Positions 1-8,802 of a DNA stretch of 46,504 nt are shown one piece after another. Under the pieces are notes generated by a model that worked only from the letters and a program-made list of their open reading frames with translations, had not been told where the DNA came from and ran no database searches. The DNA comes from a bacterium (GTDB lineage: Bacteria > Zixibacteria > MSB-5A5 > WJJR01), in contig DATMBC010000052.1 in the NCBI GenBank assembly GCA_035559435.1, forward strand, positions 1-46,504. The letters are read 5' to 3'. Each line of letters begins with the position of its first letter. The stretch's first letter is position 1. The translations under genes were made by a program, and so were the position numbers.

Positions 1-2
1 CC

Positions 3-1373
3 GCCATACTGATCGCCACCGTCTATTACGCCATCCCCAATGCCTTCATCCCGCTGTGGTCCGATCCCTCGCGGCCGCGCGGCCAGGTGATTCGCGCCGC
101 GCTGATCGTCACGGGTGCCGGCGCCCTGCTGGCAGTCGGCCTCGCGGTGCTGGCAATGCCGCTTTCCACGTTGCTGGTGAGCGGGTTTTCTCCGACCGAT
201 CAGCGGAGAACCGCCGATCTGCTGCAAATCGGGTCCGTCGCCGTCGTGTTCTGCGTCATCGAAGCCCTGCTGCGCGGGCGCTTGTTGGCCCGGAAAGTCT
301 TCGGTTGGCCGAATTTCTCATCGGCTTGGCAGGGGATCGGGGTGATCGTCGCGGTCATCGGTTGGCCGCAGTCCGGCGCGATGGGAATGATGTGGGGCTT
401 TGTGCTTGGCTCGGCGGTTTCCGCTCTCTGGAATGCGGCGATCCTCTTCGCGCGGTCGCGCCAACCCGTCGCCGCGACGGAGACGACACCCGCCGTGGTC
501 CCGGCGGCCGCGGTCTGGGTCTGGATCGGCGTCGTCATCCTCACCGATTCGCTGGCGCAGCTCTACGGTGTCATCGACCGCCACTACGGTTCCTACCTCG
601 ATCCCGGCGCGCTCGCGGCGCTCAATTACGCTTCGCTTGTGGCCACGTTCCCCTCGGCCATCATCGGTGTCGCGCTCTCCACGGCGATCTTTCCTTTTCT
701 CAGCGAGGCAATGGCCGCAGGAGACGCCGCGCGAACACGCTCCATCCTCGACCGCGCCACTTCGTGGTCGCTGATCATGGTCGTTCCACTCACGATTTGG
801 TTGGCGGTTTTCAGCGGGGAGGTAACCGCGGTCCTTTTCCAACGCGGCGCCTTCGGCGACCGCGCCCGCGATCTGACCTCCGGCGCGCTCGCCGGTATCG
901 CAGGCGGGATCTTGCCCGCGACGTTGGCGGCCGTCTGGTCGCGGCTGTTGTATGCCGCGCGTCAATGGCAGATCCTGCTGTTGACCGCGCTGGTGGTGCT
1001 CGTGATCAAATGGATCGCTGCCGCCTTCTGGGTCGGGCCGTTGGGGATCGTCGGGCTGGCGTTGGCGACCGTGGCCGCGCAAGTAAGCACCGGCGTCATG
1101 ATCGCCATTGCCCAACGAACGTTGATCGCCGACCTGGCCGGGCACTGGCTGTTGTTGACACTGCGGCTAATCCTGCTGACCGGTGTGCCGGCTGTCGCGG
1201 CGGGTCTGATCGGACGGCTCTTGAGCCCTGAGGTGAGCATGCTTCGGCTGGTGTTGGCGGCAATCGGCGTGCTCTGCGGTGTTCTTCTGCCGCTTATGGC
1301 CACCGGCCGCTGGCGCATTGCGCCGCTGTCCGATCTGCTGGCGGGGTGGCCCTCCAAAGGCCGTTCGTCTTAG
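3..1373 (+). CDS. MurJ/MviN-family lipid flippase, 5' end cut by the window edge
   Basis: The reading frame is open from base 3 without a start, so the N-terminus lies outside the window; 456 residues are visible. The protein is highly hydrophobic with many membrane segments. It carries the MurJ-like stretch around positions 600-870: a GALAALNYASLVATFPSAI segment, then VALSTAIFPFLS, and later an ALLFQRGAF-like motif (VLFQRGAFGD). MurJ/MviN proteins of the MOP superfamily flip lipid II or other undecaprenyl-linked sugars across the inner membrane. Because two glycosyltransferases follow within 11 bases and by a 1-base overlap, it may instead flip a capsule or O-antigen unit; the sequence alone does not separate these roles. 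Family assignment is firm, substrate is not. Confidence 0.85.
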   Translation, partial: AILIATVYYAIPNAFIPLWSDPSRPRGQVIRAALIVTGAGALLAVGLAVLAMPLSTLLVSGFSPTDQRRTADLLQIGSVAVVFCVIEALLRGRLLARKVFGWPNFSSAWQGIGVIVAVIGWPQSGAMGMMWGFVLGSAVSALWNAAILFARSRQPVAATETTPAVVPAAAVWVWIGVVILTDSLAQLYGVIDRHYGSYLDPGALAALNYASLVATFPSAIIGVALSTAIFPFLSEAMAAGDAARTRSILDRATSWSLIMVVPLTIWLAVFSGEVTAVLFQRGAFGDRARDLTSGALAGIAGGILPATLAAVWSRLLYAARQWQILLLTALVVLVIKWIAAAFWVGPLGIVGLALATVAAQVSTGVMIAIAQRTLIADLAGHWLLLTLRLILLTGVPAVAAGLIGRLLSPEVSMLRLVLAAIGVLCGVLLPLMATGRWRIAPLSDLLAGWPSKGRSS

Positions 1374-1383
1374 TGGTGAACTG

Positions 1384-2568
1384 ATGCCAGTGCCCACCCA
1401 CACCGTGATCCTCGTCCACTTGTCCGGACAGTGGCAGACATTCCACCGCCGGCCCATGCTGCTGGCGCTGGCCCGGGCTTTGCCGGATGGCGTCGCGCTC
1501 CTGGTGGTCGACCGCCCGATCACTCTGGATGTGGGCTGGTGGCGGCATCCGCGACGCTTCGTCCGTCACGTTTGGCGCTCCGGCCTCCGAGACGAAGACG
1601 GCAAGCTGCATGTGATCCAGACAAGAATACCATTCCATGATCACATCCTCTACCGATTGCCGGGACTGTCCAGTCTGAACGCCTGGCTTCTCGGAAGGCA
1701 GCTGCGTCATCATCTGCGCCGTCTGGGTCTCGCCGGCGCCCGTGTGATTCATTGGATATACCACCCGGTTCAGTTGTGGGTCACGCGGTCGCTTGCGGGA
1801 CGGGCGCTGGTGTATGAATGCTACGATGAGTATGCGCACACGCCGGACGGTGAGTTCCTGCCCTGGATGTGGGAGTGTGACTTGCGCACGCTCGCCGCGG
1901 CCGACCTCTCCCTGGTCACCACGGCGGCGTTGTGTGAACGGCGCGCGCCCCATGCCCGCTCGATCCATGTTGTGCCCAATGGCATCCCTGACTCCTTCCT
2001 GAACGAGCCGGCGGACGTGCCCGATCCCGCTGACCGAATCCCGCATCCGCGCATCGGCTACGTGGGCGTGTTTCGCCGTCCGATCGATACAGAACTCCTG
2101 TGCGAGGTCTTTCGCGACAACCCGGAATGGCACTTGGTCATGATTGGTCCGGTCACAAGCGGCGCCGACGCAGCGCGGCTCCGGCGGTTGCCCAACGCGC
2201 ACTTTCTCGGGGCGCGTCCCTTCGATGCGCTTCCGGCGATTTTGCGCAAACTCGATGTCGGGCTGATACCGCACCGCGTGACGGCGTTCACGGAAGGCAT
2301 GCGCCCGCTGAAGCTGGCCGAGTACCTGTCGGCCGGGCTACCGGTGGCCGCGACACCATTGCCTGAATTGACCGCGCTACCCGACCTTGTGGCAATCGGC
2401 GAGAATGAGCCGTCATCGTTTACCGCCGCCATTGTGTTGGCCCTGTCCCGCCGCACGCCGGAATTTCGTCGGCGCGCTCAGCAGTGGGCGCAACTGCACA
2501 CGTGGGACCACATCGTCGCTGACAGGGTCATGCCGCCGCTGCGGCGACTGTGGGAGAATGCGGACTAA
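1384..2568 (+). CDS. Glycosyltransferase, GT4/GT1-like (GT-B fold)
   Basis: This 394-residue protein has no signal peptide and looks cytoplasmic. Its C-terminal half has the GT-B donor-binding layout: an IGYVGVF strand that opens the second Rossmann-like domain, then LVMIGPV, then a region ending in EGMRPLKLAEYLSAGLPVAA, which contains the E-x7-E-type motif of retaining glycosyltransferases. It would transfer a sugar from a nucleotide donor to a growing lipid-linked or surface glycan; donor and acceptor cannot be read from the sequence. The ATG at 1384 was chosen because an upstream in-frame start at 1279 would overlap the flippase gene by almost 100 bases. It lies 10 bases after the flippase stop and its own stop overlaps the next start. 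Confidence 0.85.
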   Translation: MPVPTHTVILVHLSGQWQTFHRRPMLLALARALPDGVALLVVDRPITLDVGWWRHPRRFVRHVWRSGLRDEDGKLHVIQTRIPFHDHILYRLPGLSSLNAWLLGRQLRHHLRRLGLAGARVIHWIYHPVQLWVTRSLAGRALVYECYDEYAHTPDGEFLPWMWECDLRTLAAADLSLVTTAALCERRAPHARSIHVVPNGIPDSFLNEPADVPDPADRIPHPRIGYVGVFRRPIDTELLCEVFRDNPEWHLVMIGPVTSGADAARLRRLPNAHFLGARPFDALPAILRKLDVGLIPHRVTAFTEGMRPLKLAEYLSAGLPVAATPLPELTALPDLVAIGENEPSSFTAAIVLALSRRTPEFRRRAQQWAQLHTWDHIVADRVMPPLRRLWENAD

Positions 2569-3590
2569 TGGCCGTCACGGACCAGTCATCCCCCCGCCGC
2601 CCCCGTGTCGCACTGGTGGCGCCCGACGATTCCGTGACTTTCATCGCGCAGGATCGGTCGCTCCTCAGCGACGAGTTTGAGGTCGAATTCGCTCCGGCGC
2701 GCGGGTTTTGGTCATTGAGGCATCTTCGCAGCGTGGTCTCACAAGCCGATATTGTCTTGATCTGGTTTATGGGACGTCATGCGCTCCCCGCGGTCATGGT
2801 CGCCGGCTTCCTTGGCCGACCGATCGTCGGTATCATTGGCGGTTTCGAAGTCGCCTGGGACGCCGACACCGGGCACGGGATCCGTCCGGGATCATTGAAG
2901 GAGAAAATTCTGCGCTGGATGCTGCGTCGCTGTCGCGCCATTGTGACGGTATCCGGCCACAGCCGTGCCGACACGCTGGCGCGTGTGCCGGAATTGGCCG
3001 AGCGAATCCGGCTGGTCCACAACGCCGTCGATACGAGCACATTTGCGCCCGATGCCAGTTGCGGTCGCGAAGGTGTCTTGTGTGTGGCGATGATTTCTGC
3101 GACCACCATCAAAGTGAAACGACTCGACCTCTATGCGGCGATTGCCGCCCGCATGCCGCAGACCCGGTTCACCCTTATCGGCCCCGCCTTGGATGGGACC
3201 GCCAGGAACTTTGTACGGGATCTTCCGCCCAACCTGATCTGGAGAGACGCCTTGCGCGGCGACCAGTTGGTCCGCGCCTATCAGTGCGCCTCGGTCTACT
3301 GTCAACTGTCCCGCTATGAGAGCTTTTCACTCGCCCTGGCCGAAGCAATGGCCTGTGGGTGCATACCGGTGATCTCCAAGGCGGCCGCCCTTCCCGAAGT
3401 GGGTGGACCGCACGCGATCATCGTCAATCCCCCGGAGCTCGAAACGGGAGTGCAAGCGGTCGCCGCGGCGCTCCAAGCGCCTGAGAGTCTGCGCGAGGAC
3501 GTGCGCCGCCATATTGTCGAACGCTTTTCGACCGCCCGCCGCCAGGTCGCGCTGACGCAGATTCTGCGTGAAGCCCTTCGCAAGACTTAG
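2568..3590 (+). CDS. Glycosyltransferase, GT4-like
   Basis: This 340-residue protein is a second GT-B glycosyltransferase. The N-terminal domain has the RPIVGIIGGFEVAWD loop and IVTVSGHSRADTL, as in GT4 acceptor domains. The C-terminal domain has FTLIGPALDG and the E-x7-E motif in YESFSLALAEAMACGCIPV. The ATG at 2568 overlaps the TAA of the preceding glycosyltransferase by one base, so translation is probably coupled; a GTG at 2550 in the same frame is a less likely start. It probably adds the next sugar in the same surface glycan. Nothing after it in this strand is closely spaced, so the three-gene unit seems to end here. Confidence 0.86.
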   Translation: MAVTDQSSPRRPRVALVAPDDSVTFIAQDRSLLSDEFEVEFAPARGFWSLRHLRSVVSQADIVLIWFMGRHALPAVMVAGFLGRPIVGIIGGFEVAWDADTGHGIRPGSLKEKILRWMLRRCRAIVTVSGHSRADTLARVPELAERIRLVHNAVDTSTFAPDASCGREGVLCVAMISATTIKVKRLDLYAAIAARMPQTRFTLIGPALDGTARNFVRDLPPNLIWRDALRGDQLVRAYQCASVYCQLSRYESFSLALAEAMACGCIPVISKAAALPEVGGPHAIIVNPPELETGVQAVAAALQAPESLREDVRRHIVERFSTARRQVALTQILREALRKT

Positions 3591-3699
3591 TCCTGCGTCG
3601 TGCGCAGTCCCGCGCACCATTCCAGTCAGGGGATCAGTCTCCCGATAATCCTCTGGGGGAGTCCTGTATGCTTGGTCGTCCGTTGTATGTGAGGTCGGA

Positions 3700-3739
3700 A
3701 TCCTGTCCGGGTCGCGCCCGGTCCGAAGCCCGACAGGAT
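3700..3739 (+). other. Stem-loop in the gap before the dehydratase gene
   Basis: ATCCTGTC at 3700-3707 pairs with GACAGGAT at 3732-3739, and GGG/CCC bases inside extend the stem with a bulge. No T-run follows, so this is not a classical terminator. It sits in a 239-base gene-free gap (3591-3829) and could be a leader structure of the downstream gene. A weaker CTCCC/GGGAG hairpin occurs near 3639-3662. No clear promoter was found here. Confidence 0.45.
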
Positions 3740-3829
3740 CCCGGGAGCCCGATTTGCAGTGGCCTTAATCTATCCAATTGACTATCATCATCCTGGGGGC
3801 GGAACTTGGCGCGGCAGGCAGCTCAATTC

Positions 3830-6133
3830 ATGGCACGATACGTTTCCCGCTGGCGGTGGATTGTCTGGGACTTCATCGCCCTGCAGGGGGCGTTTGCCGT
3901 GGTGTTCTGGCTGCGGTTCCGTCTGGATTCCTCCGGCGCCGACTCGCTGATCACTCCGACGGAGTATCTGGGTCCGGCCTGGTGGATCACCGCCGGCTGG
4001 CTTGCGATCTTCATTGCCTTCGGCATGTACCGCGAAGGTGGATTCCCCACCCGCACCGCCGAACTGAGCCGAGTCACCTTTGCGGTCACCTTTGGCACGC
4101 TGATCCTCGCCATCGTCACCTTTGATCCTGCGCGTCCGCTGACCGATCGCACGTCGTTGGTGGGATATTGGGCGGCGTTGATGCTCTTTGTCGGCGGGTT
4201 TCGACTGCTGCCGGCTCTGACCGCGACGTCCAATGGCGCCGTGGAGGTGGGGGGGATCAATCGCCGCCGCATGGCGATCTTCGCCGCCGATGCGCTCGCC
4301 GTGGCGTCGTCGTACTACCTGGCGTTCTGGCTGCGGTTCGACGGCTCGATTCCCGCGGATGCCGTCGCCGCGTTCTGGAACACGCTGCCGCTGGTCTTCC
4401 TGGTGCGGCTCTCGTCGTTCACCTATTTCCGGCTGTATTCCGGGGTCTGGCGTTACGCGTCGATCAATGACCTGGTCTCCATTCTCAAGGCCGTATCGGT
4501 GGGCACCACGCTTCTGGTGCTGCCGTTTTTCTTCTTCGGCGTGCCGGGCTATCCGCGATCGGTTCTGATCATCGACTGGTTCCTGATGGTCTGCTTTCTC
4601 GGCGGCTCGCGCTTTGCCCTGCGCGCGCTGCGTGAAGCCACGCCCCGCTTTCTCCGCCGCGGACGTCGCATCCTGATCATCGGCGCCGGCGACGCGGGCG
4701 AAATGCTGGTGCGTGAGTTCGGCAAGGATCCCAGCGGACCGATGGTCCCCGTCGCCTTCCTCGACAGCGATTCCCGCAAGCATGGCTCGCGTCTGCATGG
4801 CCTGCCCGTGCTCGGCGATCTCGACCAGCTCGACGCCGCCATCAAGAAGTACAATGTGGCCGAAGTCCTGATTGCCATTCCCTCGGCAACCGGCGACCAG
4901 ATGCGACGGATTGTCGCCGCCTGCAGTCAGACCGGCGTGCCCTTCCGCACCGCGCCCTCCTTGCGCGAGATGATCGAGGGCCACGCCAGCGTCCGTCAAA
5001 TGCGCGCCGTCAAGGTGGAGGACATCCTGCGCCGCGCCCCGATCGACACCGCCCCGGTGCAGGTGGCCGAGTGGCTGCAGGGCCGCTCGGTGATGGTTAC
5101 CGGCGGCGCCGGGTCGATCGGCTCTGAGCTGGTGCGACGCATCCTCCGCTTCGCGCCGCGGGAAGTGATCCTCGTCGACCGGGCCGAAAACGCCCTCCAC
5201 GATCTGCTCGATGAAGTCTCGCGTCTGCCCAAACGCGCCCGCGTGGAAGGCGCCCTGGTCGACATCACCGACCGACCGCGCTTCCACCGCCTCTTCGGGC
5301 ATCGTCCCCCCGACGTCATCTTCCACGCCGCCGCCTACAAGCAGGTGCCGCTGGCCGAGGAGTATCCCGACGCCGCGGTGCTCAACAACGTCGGCGGCTC
5401 GCGCTTCCTGATGGATTGGGCGCTTGAGCGCGGGGTGGAGACTTTCGTCAACATCTCAACCGACAAGGCGGTGCGTCCGTGCAGCGTGATGGGCGCGACC
5501 AAACGCGTCGCCGAATTGCTGGCGCTGCGCCGCGCCTCCGAAGGGCTGACCCGGTTTGTCTCCGTGCGATTCGGCAATGTGCTCGGCTCCGATGGATCGG
5601 TGGTGCCGTTGTTCGAGCGCCAGATTCGTTCCGGCGGACCGGTGACCGTCACCGATCCCAACGTCATCCGCTATTTCATGACCGCCGGCGAGGCGGCATC
5701 GCTGGTTTTGCATGCCGCCACCATCGGCGAAAACGGCCAACTGCTGGCGCTGGACATGGGCGATCCGGTGCGCATTTACGACTTGGCCCGCGATCTGATC
5801 CTTTTGTCCGGACTGCGTCCCGAAATCGACATCGCCATTAAGATCATCGGACTGCGGCCGGGAGAAAAACTCTCCGAGGATCTCTACGATCCCGGCGTGG
5901 TTCCGAAACCTTCCGGACACAACAAGATCTGGGTCATCGATGCGATCGACGATGCCGCCCCGGATTTCGAATCCCTGGTGACCGAACTTCTGGCCGTCGC
6001 CCGTGGCGGTGACCGCGAAAAGACACTGCAGATGTTGTTGCAGATCGTGCCGGGGTACCAGCCGGTGTCCGTCTACCGCCCCTTGGTGCGCCAGGAAGCG
6101 CCGGCAATCGAAAGTTACGGTCCGTTGTCCTGA
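3830..6133 (+). CDS. Membrane nucleotide-sugar 4,6-dehydratase (CapD/WbpM/PglF family) with duplicated membrane module
   Basis: This 767-residue protein dehydrates a UDP-HexNAc to a 4-keto-6-deoxy sugar, the first step to rare sugars of surface glycans. It has two Rossmann regions: ILIIGAGDAGEML near residue 280 and VMVTGGAGSIGSEL near residue 420. The active-site signature NISTDKAVRP...VMGATKR shows Met554 and Lys558, the M-x3-K form that replaces Y-x3-K in this membrane subfamily. Usual length is about 600-650; the excess comes from a second membrane module. Residues 9-130 and 145-265 both start with D-x-A-(L)-...-FWLRF and continue with about four membrane segments, which suggests an internal duplication. 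The ATG at 3830 is preferred; an in-frame TTG at 3806 is possible. The gene follows the glycosyltransferases and fits their pathway. Confidence 0.9.
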   Translation: MARYVSRWRWIVWDFIALQGAFAVVFWLRFRLDSSGADSLITPTEYLGPAWWITAGWLAIFIAFGMYREGGFPTRTAELSRVTFAVTFGTLILAIVTFDPARPLTDRTSLVGYWAALMLFVGGFRLLPALTATSNGAVEVGGINRRRMAIFAADALAVASSYYLAFWLRFDGSIPADAVAAFWNTLPLVFLVRLSSFTYFRLYSGVWRYASINDLVSILKAVSVGTTLLVLPFFFFGVPGYPRSVLIIDWFLMVCFLGGSRFALRALREATPRFLRRGRRILIIGAGDAGEMLVREFGKDPSGPMVPVAFLDSDSRKHGSRLHGLPVLGDLDQLDAAIKKYNVAEVLIAIPSATGDQMRRIVAACSQTGVPFRTAPSLREMIEGHASVRQMRAVKVEDILRRAPIDTAPVQVAEWLQGRSVMVTGGAGSIGSELVRRILRFAPREVILVDRAENALHDLLDEVSRLPKRARVEGALVDITDRPRFHRLFGHRPPDVIFHAAAYKQVPLAEEYPDAAVLNNVGGSRFLMDWALERGVETFVNISTDKAVRPCSVMGATKRVAELLALRRASEGLTRFVSVRFGNVLGSDGSVVPLFERQIRSGGPVTVTDPNVIRYFMTAGEAASLVLHAATIGENGQLLALDMGDPVRIYDLARDLILLSGLRPEIDIAIKIIGLRPGEKLSEDLYDPGVVPKPSGHNKIWVIDAIDDAAPDFESLVTELLAVARGGDREKTLQMLLQIVPGYQPVSVYRPLVRQEAPAIESYGPLS

Positions 6134-6156
6134 TTCTCACCGGGCGCGGACTCGGC

Positions 6157-6184
6157 TTGACCGGCCGGTTTTCCCGCTTACATT
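6157..6184 (+). promoter_or_regulatory. Probable sigma-70-type promoter of the serS-porYX-tsaEB operon
   Basis: TTGACC at 6157-6162 and TACATT at 6179-6184 are separated by 16 bases, and the serS start follows 36 bases later. A perfect ten-base palindrome, ACCGGCCGGT, covers 6160-6169 and so touches the -35 box. This is the only convincing promoter seen before the eight-gene run to 14262. Confidence 0.6.
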
Positions 6185-6220
6185 CCCAAGACCGTACGAC
6201 ACCCAGGACGGTGGAGAGGC

Positions 6221-7489
6221 ATGCTGGATCTTAAGTTCATCCGTGACAATCCCGACCGTGTCCGCGAGGCGGTGCTCGCCAAAAACACGCCGGCCGCTTT
6301 GGTCGACGAATTTCTGGCCTGTGACGCCCGCCGGCGCGCCATCATCGCCGAAGTCGAAGCGCTCAAGCATGAACGCAACGTGATTTCGCAGCAGATCGCC
6401 GCCGCCAAGAAGTCGGGGCAGGACGCCGCCGCGGCGATGGCCCAGGGCAAAGCCATCTCCGACAAGGCGCAGGCGCTTGATGCCGAGCTGCGCGAGGTCG
6501 AGGAAAAGCAGCGCCAGATCCAACTGCGCATCCCGAACATCCCGCATGCCACCACTCCCATCGGCGATGAGTCGAAAAACCAGGTGGTGCGTTCCTGGGG
6601 CCAGCCGCCTTCGCTGGGTTTCAAACCCCTGCCGCATTGGGAAATCGGCCAGAAGCTGGGTATCTACGACGGCGAGGCCGGCGCATCGGTCTCCGGGTCC
6701 GGATTTTTTGTCCTGCGCGGCGACGGCGCCCGTCTCCAGCGCGCCCTGATCAACTTCATGCTCGACCGCCACATCGCGCACGGCTACATCGAGCACCGCC
6801 TGCCGTATCTGGTCAACTCAAAGACCATGCAGGGGACTGGCCAGCTGCCGAAACTGGCCGACGATATGTACCGCATTGAATCCGATGATCTCTGGCTGAT
6901 TCCGACCGCCGAGGTGCCGTTGACCAATCTGGAAGCGGGCGCCATCCTGCCGCCCGGCACGCTGCCGCGGCGCTGGTGCGCCTACACCCCCTGCTTCCGC
7001 CGCGAGGCCGGCGCCGCCGGCAAAGACACCCGCGGCATGATCCGCGTGCACCAGTTCGACAAAGTCGAGCTGGTCAAGGTGGTCGAACCGGATACCTCCT
7101 ACGACGAGCTGGAGTTGCTGACCGCCGATGCCGAGGCCATCCTGCAGGCGCTGGAAATTCCCTACCGGGTGAAACTCTTGGCCTCCGGCGATATCTCCTT
7201 CGCCGCCGCCAAGTGCTATGACCTGGAGGCCTACAGCGCCGGGATCGACGCCTGGCTGGAGGTCTCCTCCTGCTCGAACTTTGAGGACTTTCAGGCGCGG
7301 CGCATGGACCTGCGCGTACGTCCCGCCGCCGGCGGCAAACCGTACTTCCCGCACACGCTCAACGGTTCGGCGCTGGCGCTGCCGCGCACGATGATCGCCA
7401 TCCTCGAAAACCGGCAGACCGAGAAGGGCACGATCCGTATTCCCGAGGCGCTGGTTCCGTACATGGGGGGCAGAACCGAGATCGGATGA
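6221..7489 (+). CDS. serS: Seryl-tRNA synthetase
   Basis: This 422-residue cytoplasmic enzyme charges tRNA(Ser) with serine. The N-terminus (MLDLKFIRDNPDRVREAV) and the following 80-residue helical arm match bacterial SerRS. The class II motif 2 is seen in FRREAGAAGKDTRGMIRVHQ, and motif 3 in the NGSALALPRTMIAILEN stretch near the C-terminus. Length is typical. The ATG at 6221 follows GGTGGAGAGGC, a good ribosome binding site. It is the first gene after a good promoter and is followed after 27 bases by a sensor kinase, so a translation gene leads an operon that also holds the PorYX-like signalling pair. Confidence 0.97.
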   Translation: MLDLKFIRDNPDRVREAVLAKNTPAALVDEFLACDARRRAIIAEVEALKHERNVISQQIAAAKKSGQDAAAAMAQGKAISDKAQALDAELREVEEKQRQIQLRIPNIPHATTPIGDESKNQVVRSWGQPPSLGFKPLPHWEIGQKLGIYDGEAGASVSGSGFFVLRGDGARLQRALINFMLDRHIAHGYIEHRLPYLVNSKTMQGTGQLPKLADDMYRIESDDLWLIPTAEVPLTNLEAGAILPPGTLPRRWCAYTPCFRREAGAAGKDTRGMIRVHQFDKVELVKVVEPDTSYDELELLTADAEAILQALEIPYRVKLLASGDISFAAAKCYDLEAYSAGIDAWLEVSSCSNFEDFQARRMDLRVRPAAGGKPYFPHTLNGSALALPRTMIAILENRQTEKGTIRIPEALVPYMGGRTEIG

Positions 7490-7516
7490 CCGTCCGGCTC
7501 GGAGGCACCGGCTTGC

Positions 7517-8767
7517 ATGAAACGCCGTCTGTGGCGACTGATCCATGACCGGGCCGGATATTCCGGCCTCCCGCTGGCGTTCAAGGGTCTGATGATCCTG
7601 GGACTGGCGGCGATCGCGGCCATCCTGATCTATAGCACCCAAACCATGGTCGGCAAGCTGAAGGCCTCCGAGGCGCGGCTGGCCAACGCCTACGCCGGGC
7701 ACTGGAAACGCGCCGCGGAGACCTCCGATCCGGCCGAAATCGCCTACCTGTTCGACCAGATCATCAGCCGCGGTGATTTCCCGATCGTTGTCGCCTCCCC
7801 CGACAGCCAGCCGCTCTATTGGCGCAGTCTGCCCGCAGTGGCCGACGATGACACCTCGCGTGCCGCGCGTGACCGTGTCATCCGGCTGATGCGGCGGATG
7901 GCCGACGAGTACCCGCCGGTGCCGATCCGCTACGAGGGACATCTGCTTTACAATCTGCACTACGGCAACATCGATCTGGTCGAGCAGGTCGAGCGGTTGC
8001 CCTACATCGGCGTGGCCGTGATGGTCCTGTTTCTGCTCATCGCCTACATCGGCTTCCGGAACATCAAGCGCGCCGAGCAGCGTTATATCTGGGTGGGGAT
8101 GGCCAAAGAAACCGCGCACCAGCTCGGCACCCCGCTCATGTCGCTGATGGGCTGGTTAGAGCGGCTCGACGGCTTGTACGCGCCCGATCAGTCCACTCCG
8201 GTCGATCGGGCCAAGGTGGATGAGACGCTGCAGTACATGCGCAATGACATCGTCCGTCTCAACCGCGTCGCCCAGCGCTTCAGCCAGATCGGTTCGGAAC
8301 CCGATCGCAAGCGGCAGCCGGTGGAGGCGGTGGTGCGCGAGGTTGTGGCTTATTTCCGCACCCGTCTGCCGCACAGCGGGCGCGGTGTGTCTTTGGTCGA
8401 AGAGTATCAGCCCGCGCCGGAAGTCCCGATCAATGCTGAATTGATCGCCTGGGTGCTGGAGAATCTGATCAAAAACGCCCTCGATTCGGTTGATCCCCGC
8501 ACCGGTCGGGTGGACATCGCCGTGGCCCCACACCCCGAAGGCGGAGTTAAAATCGCCGTCAGCGACAACGGTCACGGGATTACTCCGGCGCAGGCGCGCA
8601 AGATTTTCAACGCCGGTTTCACCACCAAAAAGCGCGGCTGGGGACTCGGGCTGACGCTCGCCCGTCGCATCGTCATGGAGTACCACGACGGCGACCTGTA
8701 TCTGGAAACCTCCATCCCCAACGTCGTCACCCGCTTTGTCGTGCACCTGCCGGACGCAAAGGGATAG
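7517..8767 (+). CDS. porY: PorY-like membrane sensor histidine kinase
   Basis: This 416-residue kinase has a membrane segment near residues 22-44, a periplasmic sensor region of about 120 residues, and a second membrane segment near 170-190. The dimerisation/phosphoacceptor box is GMAKETAHQLGTPLMSLMGW with His201; the KETAHQLGTPLxSL form is the one I associate with Bacteroidota PorY. The catalytic domain has the N box (ENLIKNALDSVD), DNGHGI and KRGWGLGLTLARRIV. In Porphyromonas gingivalis, PorY signals to PorX, which controls type IX secretion. Here a PorX-like gene follows after 35 bases, which makes the pairing likely. The ATG at 7517 follows GGAGG with a slightly long spacing. Kinase identity is certain; the PorY label rests on motif and neighbour. 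Confidence 0.82.
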   Translation: MKRRLWRLIHDRAGYSGLPLAFKGLMILGLAAIAAILIYSTQTMVGKLKASEARLANAYAGHWKRAAETSDPAEIAYLFDQIISRGDFPIVVASPDSQPLYWRSLPAVADDDTSRAARDRVIRLMRRMADEYPPVPIRYEGHLLYNLHYGNIDLVEQVERLPYIGVAVMVLFLLIAYIGFRNIKRAEQRYIWVGMAKETAHQLGTPLMSLMGWLERLDGLYAPDQSTPVDRAKVDETLQYMRNDIVRLNRVAQRFSQIGSEPDRKRQPVEAVVREVVAYFRTRLPHSGRGVSLVEEYQPAPEVPINAELIAWVLENLIKNALDSVDPRTGRVDIAVAPHPEGGVKIAVSDNGHGITPAQARKIFNAGFTTKKRGWGLGLTLARRIVMEYHDGDLYLETSIPNVVTRFVVHLPDAKG

Positions 8768-8802
8768 GGGAGCGACCACGTACTCTTGCCACGGGGAGAC
8801 TG

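Noticed and set aside
3591-3829. tRNA-like structure in the gap before the dehydratase
   Set aside because: Stems are present but no T-loop or acceptor pattern fits a tRNA.
3788-5326. A 512-codon minus-strand open frame
   Set aside because: Opposite the dehydratase gene; low-complexity, Arg/Gly/Asp/Gln-rich composition and no recognisable motif.
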